Assembly (NCBI GenBank): GCA_023374025.1
Contig: SIJG01000002.1
Span: 844,078-908,077, forward strand
From: Heterodera schachtii
Taxonomy: Eukaryota > Nematoda > Chromadorea > Rhabditida > Heteroderidae
DNA length: 64,000 nucleotides
Reading direction: 5' to 3'
Part shown: positions 26,501-37,389 of the stretch, in pieces
How the letters are laid out: each line of letters starts with the position of its first letter
Position numbering within the stretch: the stretch's first letter is position 1
Translations under genes and position numbers: made by a program
Notes under the pieces: generated by a model
Database searches by the model: none
Seen by the model: only the letters and a program-made list of their open reading frames with translations
Told to the model about the DNA's origin: nothing

Positions 26501-28035
26501 AATAACAAAAGCATAATTATAAATATACTATAAAGCAAAAAAAAACTAGCGTCGTAACGATCACACAAAAAAAAACAAAATTAATAATAATTTGGAAACC
26601 TTTACATAAGCAATAATAAAAATAATTAACTTTAATTTCAATAAAAATTATCTTTTTTGTTAAATATTAAATTAATTCAAAACGAATTCGTAGTAAAAAG
26701 TAAATGTTAACAAATTATATTGAAAATTTTTATTACGAATTTCAAATATTGTCGTGTTCTTTTCAAAAATATAATTACCAACCTTACTTTTTAATAAAGG
26801 GACTAATTGTTCTTCAAATTTTATTTAAACCATCTAAACCTATTCTAAAATATTACGCTAAATAAAATATTAAAAAACACGGACAGTAAACTGTGACACA
26901 ATAATTGATAAATAATTTATAAAAAATGAAATAATACAAAAAAATAGGTTTAATAACTACTGAAAACAAAGTATAATTGCCACGACAAAAGATTGCATGC
27001 ACTTGCAATTATTGCTATATTTGTAACATTTAAAAAAATTTACCATTTTAACCCATATAAATAAAATAAATAAAAATTAAATATTATATTTTATTGGGTT
27101 TCGATCGAATTCATGTAAAAAAATTTAATGAAGAAAACGTTGGAAAATAACTTTGATAGAAAAATTTTATTTTCACTAACTTCAAATGGATAAGAATGGA
27201 GAATGAAAATTCAATGGATTTGTTTTAGCGAACTGTCGCCCCTATTGCCATTATATTATTTAAATTTTAATGTGTTAACTAATGTGAGGAAACGCAATGT
27301 TAATGCCCATAACCTGTGAGCTGACAAACGATGCAAAAGAATGTATTTAATTTAAAAAAATTTTTTTTTATTATTTATATTAAGAGTAAATATTAGACCT
27401 CAACTCCTCATGACCTGGTGTCGATTTTTTTTTTACAATTCTATTGAATGTTTGTAATTTTGTTAGGTTAAATACATTTTTATTTTTGTTGAGAAAACTT
27501 TTCTATTTATAAAACTTTTCTCGTATAGAAAATTTTTTTTAAAGTTTATACTTTTCAATTTTAATTATGCTTTTTGTAATATATTTTTTCAATTTTAATT
27601 CATTTGTTTTTAATTATTTTTTACACAAATAATTTATTGTTTTTCTTTAAATGCGCGCATTTAATTGTTTGTTGTTTACCATTTACCACAATATATTTTC
27701 ATTGTTACAATTAACACATCAAAAAAAATGAATTTTTCCTATAAATAAAATCAAAAAAAAATAAATTATATTTTTTAGAAAATAACTATGATAATGGTCC
27801 CAAATTTGTTGAAACCCTTCTCATATTTACATTGCTGAAAAGGAAGAATTCTCCCTTAAATAAAATTAAAATTTCTGTATGATACGACTAAATTCACTCA
27901 CAAAATTTTTAAATATTTTTTTAGATTTTAAAAATGGTGCAACAAACCTTTCAAATCCTTCTCATTTTTGCCATTGTTTTCCTTGTGCTTTTTGGCAAAG
28001 TAATTCCGATATTAAAATTTCAGGGATTTTTGAAC
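23526..28035. other. AT-rich gene-free stretch
   Basis: No gene is recognised. ORFs of 60-79 codons at 23864-24073, 24089-24328 and 25658-25840 lack recognisable motifs and are compatible with chance. A small stem (CACAAC/GTTGTG) lies near 26157. An AAT repeat lies at about 24657-24670. The + strand is A-rich up to about 27.1 kb and T-rich at 27.4-27.7 kb. Confidence 0.6.
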
Positions 28036-28312
28036 AGCCGAACGCATGATTTAATTTGGAGCCTTACGGACATTTGCGGACACTTGCGGACAATCTCATT
28101 TGTCAGGAAATATTTAAAAAATCTTTAAAAAAAGTTAAAAATTTAAAACTTTGAATAAAAGATTTGGCTTTGTTAGTACGTCTCTTCTAAATTTCAGAGA
28201 AAATTCGGGGACAGGAAATTTTAAAATTTTTATGATTTTTTATTTTTTGCGAAATTGTCCGCAAATGTCCGTCCGCAAATGTTCCACTGCAATTTGCGAA
28301 ACATGATCCGAC
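28036..28312. repeat. inverted repeat, possible MITE
   Basis: Two arms of roughly 45-60 bases face each other across about 150 bp. The left arm carries ACGGACATTTGCGGACA then CTTGCGGACAA (28066-28092). The right arm carries the reverse complement, TTGTCCGCAAATGTCCG then TCCGCAAATG (28255-28281), and both have CATGAT at their outer edge. No target duplication was identified, so superfamily and exact borders are unknown. Confidence 0.5.
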
Positions 28313-29330
28313 AATTTTTATTAATTGTTACAACTCTCCCACTCTATCTTTATTTCTTTTCTAATTAGAAATAAAATCAATTTCCTGATTGCAAAAGCTT
28401 CGATAAAAATTTTTCATTGAGGTCATTAAGCTCAAATTAATGCAATTGGATAGAAGAAGCGATAATGGAGAAGTGAAGTGCATAGAAAGTGAACCGATAT
28501 GATGTATTCGTTTGAACTGAAATGTTTTTTAATGCTTTTTAATACTTAAAATATATTTTTAAAAAATTTGATAATTTATTTCAAAAAAAAATTGAAACAT
28601 AAATAGAAATAAATACTTTAATGCATAATATTTAAATTTTGTGAGCAGAGATCAAACCCCTTAAACTTAAACTAATTGACCTTATGGTTCTGTGCCAGAA
28701 TTGATCATCTAAAGAAACTAATCAGAAATTTTTATGGCCAAAATTAATAATAAATTAAATTAATTATGTCAAAGTTATATACGTATAAACTTAGAATATC
28801 TATTTAAATTAAAATTTTTTTTAATTATTTGATATACATTTATTGTATTAAATGATTCTCAGCAATTCCGAATATTTTATGGGATGTCAAAAAAATTAAA
28901 TGTCATCATAAAAATTTTTTTACCACATTTCTCAGATTTAAGAAACTTCACAAACACCGACAGAAAGTGACATTAAATTATTTTGGAATTAATGTCGGTA
29001 ATTCAATAAAATTTACAGCTGCTGAATTTTCTTTTTCATTTCTTATTCAAATTGCTTCATTGTCAACCATTAATTAAAATTTAATTGCCATATGGAATAC
29101 TGTAAATTTTGCGGTGAAAAGAAAAGCGTACCAAAAGAGCATAAACATTTTAAATTCAGAAAAATTAATTAAATTGTAAGGTGAATGAAGGTGCGCTTTT
29201 TTCAGCCAATTTCATTATTGTAATTAACTTTGGCAAGGCATTAAATAAAACTAAATTAAAAAATCAAATGAATGAGACAGCGAACGAAATGGTATCATTA
29301 AAATGAAATCATTTTTAAATAATTTTAATT
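28313..29330. other. AT-rich stretch upstream of the chemoreceptor
   Basis: No supported gene. A 26-codon ORF with a proper ATG, 29092-29172, encodes a small Cys/His/Lys-rich peptide (C-x2-C-G...H-x-H spacing). It is noted as a curiosity only. Promoter elements for the downstream receptor could not be identified by eye. Confidence 0.5.
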
Positions 29331-29333
29331 TAG

Positions 29334-31491
29334 TTTTATTTGGCCTTCAAAGATGTCCATCCCAGCTGGTCAATAATTGGATGCGCACTGACTTTACGGA
29401 CTCATCGCTACACTTGGAATCATTTTGAATTCTTCTGTCATTCTTGTGACTTTGTTAACAAAGTAAGTGTAAGCCTTGGCAATAAAATGAAATTTTAATT
29501 TTTTGAAAAACCTTAATTAGGTCATTACGTGGCACCGTCAATTACCTTTTGGCACTTTGTTCCCTTTTCGAATTGGTTCATCAAACTGGCCATTTTCTTT
29601 TTGTGTACATCGCATTTTCTGGACAGAATTTCATTGAGTTTCGTCTGGCAACAAAAATTCTTTTCATTCCTGTGATTGGAATTGGTAATAATTTTTTTTA
29701 AATAAGCATAAAAATTCAAAATTATTAAAAATATGCCTTAAGGCGGAAATACTCCAACGATGCTTTTCACTGGCATTGACCGACTGATCGGAATTGCTTT
29801 TTCCGAAATGTGAACCAAGATAAATTCAACTATTCTTTTATTATAGTAATTTTTAGTCACGATAAGTTGAAAACGCGACTGTATCTGGCAATGATTACTG
29901 TCATTACCGTGTCATATGGATGCCTTTTCTCTGTTTTGAATTGCCAACAAGCAAAACCGGACGATGATCTAATGGTCACTGGCTCATATATAGATACCTT
30001 AAAGGTATCAATTAAAATTTTTCGTAATTCTGATGTATTTCATAGATTTATTTGTGGAATATTTTAAATGCAAATTTTCAGGGAATGTCTCAGTTTGGAC
30101 CAATAACTCTTTTGCTTACTTCAATGACTTTTATCATTTATCTCTTTCTTGGCATTACAATACGTGTAAAAGCATCAGGTAAAAACATACTAAATATGAT
30201 ACACCCCGTGGTGACTCGAAATGTCAAGGGTATCGATGTGGGCGAAGTGTCAAAAGTATTGATGAGGGGTGATCGGAAGAGGCGAATCATACGGAAAATT
30301 TATTTAAATAATTTAATTAATTAATTGATAATTGAAGAACAACCTATTAATAATAAATATATTTGGATCTATTTCAGTAAACACGACTCTACAAAAAAGA
30401 AGACCACCAAATAATTTGACAAATTTAAGGCACCGTATCTTTTTCTACAAGCACCCAATTAAGCATTCATGGTATCATTTGATAGCTATAAGTGTCCTCT
30501 ATTTGCCTGTAAAATTTCAAAAAATTTTGAGTTTCAAAGAAGTTGTAGCTAAAAATATTTAAGGAACCAATTTTTTAAATTTTCAAGCCACAACTTCTTT
30601 GAAACTCAACGAAATCTTTTAAAATTTTACAGGCAAATTGAGGACACTTAGGGCTATCAAATGATATCTTGAATTCTTAATTTGGATGCTTGTAGGAAAA
30701 GTTATGTTGCATTAAATTTGTGAAATTATTTGATGGTCTTTTTTGTAGGGTCGTGTATAATGAAATAGAGCCATATATATTTATTATTAATAGGTTGTTA
30801 TTCAATTATCAATTATTTTATTAAATTATTAAATAAATTTTCCGTACTGAAATGACCCGCCTCTTCCGATCACCCCTCATCAATACTTTTGACACTTCGA
30901 CACAGCACCGATACATCCTGGTACTTTTTACATTTATTTCTGTGCTTTTTTTTTTTACTAATTTTGTGGGGCCTACGCTTCTTGGCTAGTCCGCCTAGAA
31001 TTTTTTTTGGAAATTTCAATGAATTTTTTAATTGATTAAAATTAATAAAAATTTCCTAATAATTTTTTTAGGTTTGCCGTCCGCTGATTCGTTCAATCGT
31101 CACTTTTCGTGCCCTTTTTTGGATTATCACCGTGAATATCGGCGGATCTTTTGTCACAACAATTGCTTACTTTCTTGTTTCTCCCTCAATTACTTCTCCA
31201 GTCACTGCTTTTTTCTGCGGTTTAATTTCCGCTATTCCTTGGAACATTGCCTCAACATCAAACGGACCAATTTTATATTTTACGAGGTCATTTCTTTTTT
31301 TTATTAAGTTAAAATATTAAGTAAATTTCTTTAATTTTAGTACGGAATATCGAGAGGCATTTGAAAAGGAATTTCCATTTGTGTTCAAACGAACTCCCAA
31401 CCAAAATCAAGTTGCACCTCAACAAAATGGACCACCTGTACGCTTTATCTCATCACAATCAAAAAGATTAACAGTTGTCAACCATAAATGA
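29334..31491 (+). CDS. nematode chemoreceptor GPCR, Srsx-like
   Basis: A seven-transmembrane chemosensory receptor acting in sensory-neuron membranes, by family knowledge. Exons supported by phase-consistent GT-AG sites: first exon to 29462; 29521-29684; 29743-29809; 29857-30004; 30082-30165 (or 30178 with a phase change); 31072-31286; 31341-31491 with stop TGA. Segments in order: TM1 LGIILNSSVILVTLLTK; LRGTVNYLLALCSLFELVHQ then FVYIAFSGQNFIE (TM2-TM3 entry); TM3 end TGIDRLIGIAF, an Asp-Arg motif; TM4 YLAMITVITVSYGC; TM5 ITLLLTSMTFIIYLFLG; TM6 FWIITVNIGG; TM7 WNIASTSNGPILYF, followed by TEYREAFEKEF as the cytoplasmic start. The whole reads about 320 residues, usual for Srsx. The N-terminus is not closed: stops at 29374 and 29389 lie in the TM1 frame, while WSIIGCALTL is open in another frame, so a one-base shift near 29391-29397 is likely (pseudogene or assembly error). 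The exon 5 to 6 intron is about 900 bp and holds a fold-back element. Confidence 0.8.
30225..30920. repeat. ~700-bp fold-back inverted repeat in the receptor intron
   Basis: Two arms of about 340 bases are reverse complements of each other, with clearly high but imperfect identity and almost no loop (centre near 30565). The outer ends share CGAAGTGTCAAAAGTATTGA and the inner ends share AAGAAGTTGTRGCT. The left arm reads without a stop for about 45 codons from the receptor exon, but this has no receptor features. No terminal target duplication was identified. Transcribed as part of the receptor pre-mRNA it would form a long near-perfect double-stranded hairpin. Confidence 0.85.
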
Positions 31492-31577
31492 AATTTATTA
31501 TCTATTTTTTAGACTTCAATTTCTAAATTAATTAATTATTAATATTTAATTTTTTTTAAACAAATTTATTCATAATC

Positions 31578-31583
31578 AATAAA
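31578..31583 (+). promoter_or_regulatory. polyadenylation signal AATAAA
   Basis: AATAAA lies about 87 bases after the receptor stop codon, at a sensible distance for the receptor mRNA 3' end. AATAAA is common by chance in such AT-rich DNA. Confidence 0.4.
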
Positions 31584-32599
31584 TATTTTGTATCCAATTT
31601 TTTGTAAAGAACTTAGAATCATTTTGTTTCTCATGAATAGGGCGAGGAGCTTTAAATGAAATATATAATTTAATTTTTTATCTCAAAAATCTCCTTCTTC
31701 AGCAATTTCCTTCTCTTTTTTCATCCAGTGCTTATTTAGTCCCGCCAGGACAGAGGCTGGCAAAACCGGGAACGGGATTTAAATTTTCGAAAAATCGGGA
31801 CCAGGACCTGAGACCCGGTCCCGCTCAGCTCTACTAGAAATCACTATTTATGGTAGGATGTGGATGGGCGAGAAGGTTAACGCAAAACCAACACAGAAAA
31901 TTTGGAAAACAATGGCAGCCAAAAAATTTCCTTGGATCACTTTTTCAATATCACATTGTAAAAAAGAAATTTGAAGGGCATGACATAGAGAATTTATTTT
32001 TGTTAAAATCAATTATCCATCTCATTTTAAATAAATGTTAATTGAAAATTTAAAGCCATCGTGATGGTTCTGCGGCATTTTGCCTTCATAAAATTGTTGG
32101 CAATACAAGATGTTCAAAACTGGGGACATTGACACTGACGTTTAACTGTTGAGAAAGTGATGGGCAAATAAAATGAACTAATTAAAGTAAATAATTAAAA
32201 ATAATAATTTGGCGAAATTTGTCACATCCACCGTCAACACAAAAAGCAGCACAATTTGGCAAAAGCAGTACAATTTGGTAATGTGTTGAAGAAGGACAGC
32301 TTCACAAATTCGTTTCTTATTCAACAAAATTAGACAGCAACAATTTATTGAAAAAGAAAACTAAATAATAAAAAAAAATAAAAAATATGCATTTTAGTAT
32401 AAATAATTAAATTTTCTTTTAATTTCATTTGATTTTGTTTAATCTCGCAAATCCTGCATTCAAGTCCTGATGTTTTTGTTGCTTTTCAAAAAACTTCTCT
32501 TTTAACTCCAAAACTTGAGTTATTCTTTTCTACTGTATTTCTTTTTCTCATTTGCTTTATCTGTTTTTGTTTAAGTCTCCATTTGTTGAATTAGTCGAA
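31584..32599. other. intergenic stretch with small GC-rich repeat debris
   Basis: No gene. At about 31740-31840 there is a GC-rich patch with repeated CGGGACC/GGTCCCG words and a stem of that sequence shortly before CTACTAG. At about 32245-32280 there is a short direct repeat of GCAGCACAATTTGG. The 63-codon ORF at 31850-32041 has no recognisable domain. Confidence 0.5.
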
Positions 32600-32617
32600 A
32601 ATGACATTTTAGAGATC

Positions 32618-32863
32618 ATGAAAATTCCTTGTAATTATTTTCAGAATATCACGGTCCGTCGGGATCTGACCCGTTCGGAACTGCAAGTCTTATACCAGCT
32701 TAGGACTCAAGCATATGAAATGAATAAGTCCGAAGGACTGTTCAAATATATTGTCGTTGACCTTTCCATCATCACTTTGAAAAACCCACACCCTCTCAAA
32801 ACACGGGAAAATAATGCCATAGGGGTCATCATACAAACCACTACAAAAATCGAAAATAGCTAA
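32618..32863 (+). pseudogene. LINE ORF1 C-terminal fragment
   Basis: The frame ending at the TAA at 32861-32863 contains ITVRRDLTRSELQVLYQLR followed by IVVDLSIITLKNP. This matches the Asp-Leu-Thr...Glu...Leu-Arg tail commonly found at the end of CR1/Jockey ORF1 (nucleic-acid-binding chaperone) just before the ORF2 junction. The frame continues upstream to 32552 without an ATG, but that part does not look like LINE. The preceding RRM and zinc-knuckle part of ORF1 is missing, consistent with 5' truncation. It overlaps the open ORF2 frame by a few codons. Confidence 0.6.
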
Positions 32864-32864
32864 A

Positions 32865-34191
32865 AACCAAAATCTCTCCTGTGTACTCATTAATGCGAGG
32901 TCAATAAGCAATAAAGTTCCGGAATTAATTTATTTAATGGAAAACCAAGAACCGGGACTAATTTTTATAACTGAAACTTGGTTGAAGGAAAAAAATACAA
33001 TTATTTCTGAATTCACAAATATGGGTAAATATAACCCAATTTTTGCAAACCGTCCCACAAAAGGGGGTGGATGTGCAATAATAGTCTCAAATAAAATACC
33101 AGTTAATACTATTTTTAATGGAACTAAATTTGGCTGTCAAATTATACACATTAAATTAATTTTACAAAAAAATATTCAAATATTTATCATCTATAGACCG
33201 CCCAGCTGTACAGTTAGCAACACCAAAAAAGCGCTGAAATTTATTTCTGAAACAAATTCAAAAAATACAATTATATGTGGCGATTTTAACTGTCCTTCAA
33301 TTAATTGGTCTGACTGAATGCAAAATAACAAAAAAAGACAAACTCTCAACAACAATAATTGAGTTCACGGCACAAAACCAACTTTTCCAGCATGTTAAAG
33401 AACCAACAAGAGAAAATAATATTTTAGATTTGGTTTTTAGTCAGCCCAAGAAACTCATTTATGATGTAAAAGTTGGCTCCCCTTTTTCTAATTCTGATCA
33501 TAATACTGTTTGGTTTGATATAAATCAAACAATTCCAAAAACAGATAGTCAAAAAATTTTTATCAGAGATTTACGCCAGAAAAATTTTATTAAACTCAAC
33601 CAGGAAATTCTTTTTAATGGGCCAAATTCCCTTCCAATTACAGTTTCAGACATAAATGAGAAATACTGCATATTTACCACTGAATTAAAAAAACGTTTTG
33701 ATAAAAATGTTCCCATGAAATTGCTTAAAACAACTATTAAGCAAAAACAAGATGAAAAAATTAAAACTTTAGTTCGGGAAAAAGCCCGAACCCATAACAT
33801 GCTAAAAGGAAAAGCTGAGTGCCGTGAGCTTAAAATTAAATATAAAATATTATGCAGGGAGTACAAAAAACATATCCACAAATTATATTGTGAAAATGAA
33901 GCTAAATTCATTTCAAATGGAAGAAATTCTCTCTATAAATTTGTTAGAAATAGGCTTAAAAATAACACCGGAATACCAACACTTATTGATGAACAAGGGC
34001 AAATTATATTTCAGAATGAACAAAAATGTAGTATATTGGCTGATGTCTTTCAAAAATCATTTTTGTACAAGCAAAATAACAATGACTTACTGAGCCTTGA
34101 AAATCCTAATCAGATCACAGACATTGAATTTAATGTCTATAATATTTGGAATTTGGGACTCAAATCGTCCGATGCTGCCCATAGCATTTAA
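32865..34191 (+). pseudogene. LINE ORF2, AP endonuclease part, frameshifted
   Basis: An apurinic/apyrimidinic-type endonuclease that would nick target DNA for target-primed reverse transcription. The first block (to 33318) shows the order expected: VLINARSISNKVPEL, FITETWL (catalytic Glu at 32973-32975), YRPPS, then GDFNCPSINW (33279 onward, Asp/Asn). A stop (TGA at 33316-33318) and a one-base shift follow. The second block continues in another frame with LFQHVKEPTR, NILDLVFSQP and the terminal SDHN catalytic His motif (33493-33504). After it comes a basic linker (KEKAR..., CREYKKHIHKLY) and LKSSDAA, then a stop. An ATG occurs only at 32937, inside the domain, so the true start lies upstream. 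Reverse transcriptase and C-terminus are lost, and it is not functional. Confidence 0.85.
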
Positions 34192-37100
34192 TTGTTCTAC
34201 AAACTCTACAATTATTTAATAATGTATTTTATGTTTTTCTCACTTTTTGTACTGTTGTACTGTGCACATTTTGTTTTTAAATTATCTTTCATTTTACTTT
34301 ATTTAACGAAGTCGTCGTTTAAAAGCGTTTGCATATATCCATTTGGATTCTTGCGTAAATTGATTTTGATTTTTTTAGTTTTTAAAACCTTTTTAATTTA
34401 TTGTAACCTTGATTTATAATATTTTATCGTGTTTATATTCAATCTTTTAAATTTACTTTTGAAAATAACTATTTTTAATTCATAGCAAATTTACGATTTT
34501 GCCATAAGACTGATAAACTTATTTATTATTAGCTAAAATTTTAATTGTTTTAATAATTTTCGATTTACATTTATTAATATATTAATTATCACGCCCAGTG
34601 AAAAACCTCCAAAGATGGTAAGAGTATGAAGCCACCAAAAATAGAAATTCGGAGTATTCGCCTGTCCCATTGGTTTTTAAAAATTTAACTTTTTTATTTT
34701 GTATAAAAAAATCAAAATTTTTATATAATCGCAATTATTTGATTTTTATAATAATATTTTTTACGCGTATAGTCAATTATTCGTTTCTATAAATTATATA
34801 AATCTTAAGACAAAGTACCAATAAATTAAGCGCAAACCTTCTTCAAATAAATAATTACCAAATGTTAACTGGGCAGAAAAATTTTTTTTAATTTGTTTAA
34901 TTATCATTTGATTGTACAAAATTTTACTAGATAATTAAATTACAATTTTAATTTATCCGTTTTAACAAATCCATCCAACAATTTTTCAATTTTACCATCA
35001 ATTTATGAAGCAAATTATTTTCCTATCACCATTAAATTAATTTTAGTTATTAATTTGACAGAGTGCTTTCCGATTAATTTTTTTTTTGAAAATCTACAGT
35101 CTTAGAGATTCTGCATAAAAACTATAATTATAAGGCCAAATAAGCGTTACATTATATGTTATTAATAATTATCATGCAAATATTAGTTAGTAATAAAAAT
35201 AAAATAAATAAATTTCCTTAGACACATTGAAAAATAAAAAATGCAGAATAGCACCAGCGAATTTTCAAGGCAATTCATTTAAATTATGTGTGTTTAAGGG
35301 ACATCATAAAATATGAATACATTAATTTTGGCAATTAATGCCGATGTGAATTGAGCAATAATAAACTTATTGACAAAAAATAAAAAATTTTCATAATCAT
35401 AGCTAAGCATTTAAATTCCTTATTAAAAATGCAAATCTAAGAAGATAATCAATAAAATAAAAATCCTCTATAATTTTGATTAGCTGGATTTAAAAAAATT
35501 TGAGCAATTTTTCCATGTACAATATTCTGATACTAATTAAATAAATTTGGTAAAAAGCAGGTAGATAATAAGATAAGAAATAAATTTTAAAGCATTTTTA
35601 TTCATAAACCATTTGAAGAATTTAAAAAGTTAATTCCAAAGCAAGAGTTCTAAATTATAAATATGGCAAATACTTAACCCAATTCGATTTGCCAAAAAAT
35701 ATTTAAAGAGTTATTGAAAAATTATTCACTATTAAGATTTATTATATAAATTCGCCAAAGCGAGGTAAAAACAAAAATTTAACGGCTTCTAATATTTAGG
35801 ACATTGCCAGCATCAACGGACAATAAAGGCAGCGATCCGATGAAAATGGATGACATCCAGAAACAGCAGGAATTGAATAAAAGAAATTAAAAAAATAATT
35901 AAATATGAGCCATAAAAAATGTTCATTATGAAAAAAAATAAATCTTTTACAGACAAAACAAACTGTTTTTCGCTACCTGATCTTTTATTGTAAAATTTTC
36001 AATATTTAAACGTTAATTTGTTAAGCTTATTATTATAAATAAATTAAAAATTATTCCTGACAAGAATAAAAAAGAAAAATATAATAATAATAATAAGGCA
36101 AAATTTTATTTTTCATAATTAATTAAATGAAGAATTAAAAAAAGAATAAAGTCAATATTAATTTAATCAAAAAGACTTAAAAACTTATTAGTAAATAGGA
36201 TAACATGAATATATATAAATTTATATTATTTAATAATTTTAAAAAATGTGCAATTTTAATAGCAACACAAAAATTGTGTTAATTTGCTAGATTTTTTGTA
36301 CGGCAGCGACAAGGAATGACTTTTCTCTTCAGAATTATTTATTTTTATTAATATTATATTGTAAAACAGAAATTACAAGAAAGGTAAGCGGCCGGCATCA
36401 ATGATGAATGAATTTCCAAATAAATTTTAATTTAAATAAATAAGAATTAAACAATATCGTAAGTTCAGTTAAACTTATACTCTTGATCCACAAAAATTTT
36501 ATAATCAGTTGCCAAATTTCTTGGCACAATGGCTCAAAAGGGAGTCTCCTTATCATTTTTAATAAATAGATTAATTCTATAAAATTTCATTTCCGTTATA
36601 TGATGATATATTTCAAATAAAAAATAAAAGTTAATAATAGTCTCTATAACCTCCATTGTATTCCAAATATATCGGTACATTTTATTTTACTCAAAAAATT
36701 TAAAACTTTTTTAAATGATTATTTTTTTACTTTGTGCAGTGTTCGATCCGCGACCTCTGACTCTTTTTTTTTTGCAAAGCCGCGGCTGCGATGCGGCTTT
36801 ATGTGTCCGTAGCATTTCACATTTTTTAATTTTCTTCCATCGATATAATGCTGCTTTTTAAATATTTGTAATTTTATAAAATATTATTTTAGGTTATTCT
36901 AAAATAAAAATTAATTTTCCAAAGATCTGTCTCTTAAAATATTGTTCAACTAAATTTTTTTTTGTAGTATCACAAATTTTATACTAAGTAAGTCATTTTC
37001 GAATAATCTCCCTTGGACTCTTTCTAGCAATTCTTTATTGTAAACTGATAAATTTCAAAATATTACTAATTTAAAATAAATTTTCTATTATTACAGCAAT

Positions 37101-37300
37101 TTTTGCGAACAATCTTTTATTAAATATTTTCAATTCGAGTTGTGATTTTGCGTTTTAATAAATTATTTATTTATATTTATTATTTTTTTACTCTTTTATA
37201 AATACTCTATCGATGACATATTATAAAAATTAATAATATTTTTTATTCAATATATATGATTTAAGTTTTTCATTGTTTTTATCCATTCAATTTATTCATT
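34192..37300. other. AT-rich gene-free stretch
   Basis: The first few hundred bases may be LINE tail. A perfect GC-rich hairpin at 36776-36800 (AAAGCCGC, 9-base loop, GCGGCTTT) follows a T-rich run. Just upstream is GTTCGATCC, which resembles a tRNA B box but has no tRNA around it. A GC-richer island lies at about 36295-36340. A-rich on the + strand to about 36.7 kb, then T-rich. Confidence 0.55.
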
Positions 37301-37389
37301 ATGCTGTATCACGCTGATTATGGATCAGTTTTACCGCGTAATCAGGGTGGTCATTTAAATATGCCTACCAAGAGCTTGCTCATTTGCTG
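37301..37389 (+). other. candidate short coding exon
   Basis: An ATG at 37301 starts 29 codons of coding-like sequence (MLYHADYGSVLPRNQGG, then LNMPTKSLLIC) ending at a good donor (CTG followed by GTAAAAATTT at 37390). A possible acceptor (CATTTCAG) ends at 37737; joining there would add about a dozen basic residues and a stop at 37769-37771. It lies in a T-rich + strand block, as expected for sense introns. No family is recognised and the gene is unproven. Confidence 0.25.

Larger units (their letters stand above)
32600..34191 (+). mobile_element. truncated CR1/Jockey-group LINE
   Basis: The remnant of a non-LTR retrotransposon contains the C-terminal end of ORF1 followed immediately by the endonuclease half of ORF2. 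The reverse transcriptase is absent: the frame ends at 34191 just after LKSSDAA, where the conserved segment leading into the reverse transcriptase normally begins. The 5' border is set by loss of similarity, and the 3' border may extend into the AT-rich tail. Both ORF2 parts are A-rich on the coding strand, as usual for LINEs. Assignment to the CR1/Jockey group rests on the endonuclease style and the ORF1 tail. Confidence 0.85.

Noticed and set aside
31740..31840. GC-rich stem of CGGGACC/GGTCCCG shortly before CTAG, considered as a Helitron 3' end
   Set aside because: The loop is large, the CTAG is not followed by T, and no matching 5' TC end or Helitron protein is present.
36738..36760. GTTCGATCC, a tRNA B-box-like word
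   Set aside because: No A box, anticodon arm or acceptor stem can be built around it; no SINE structure recognised.
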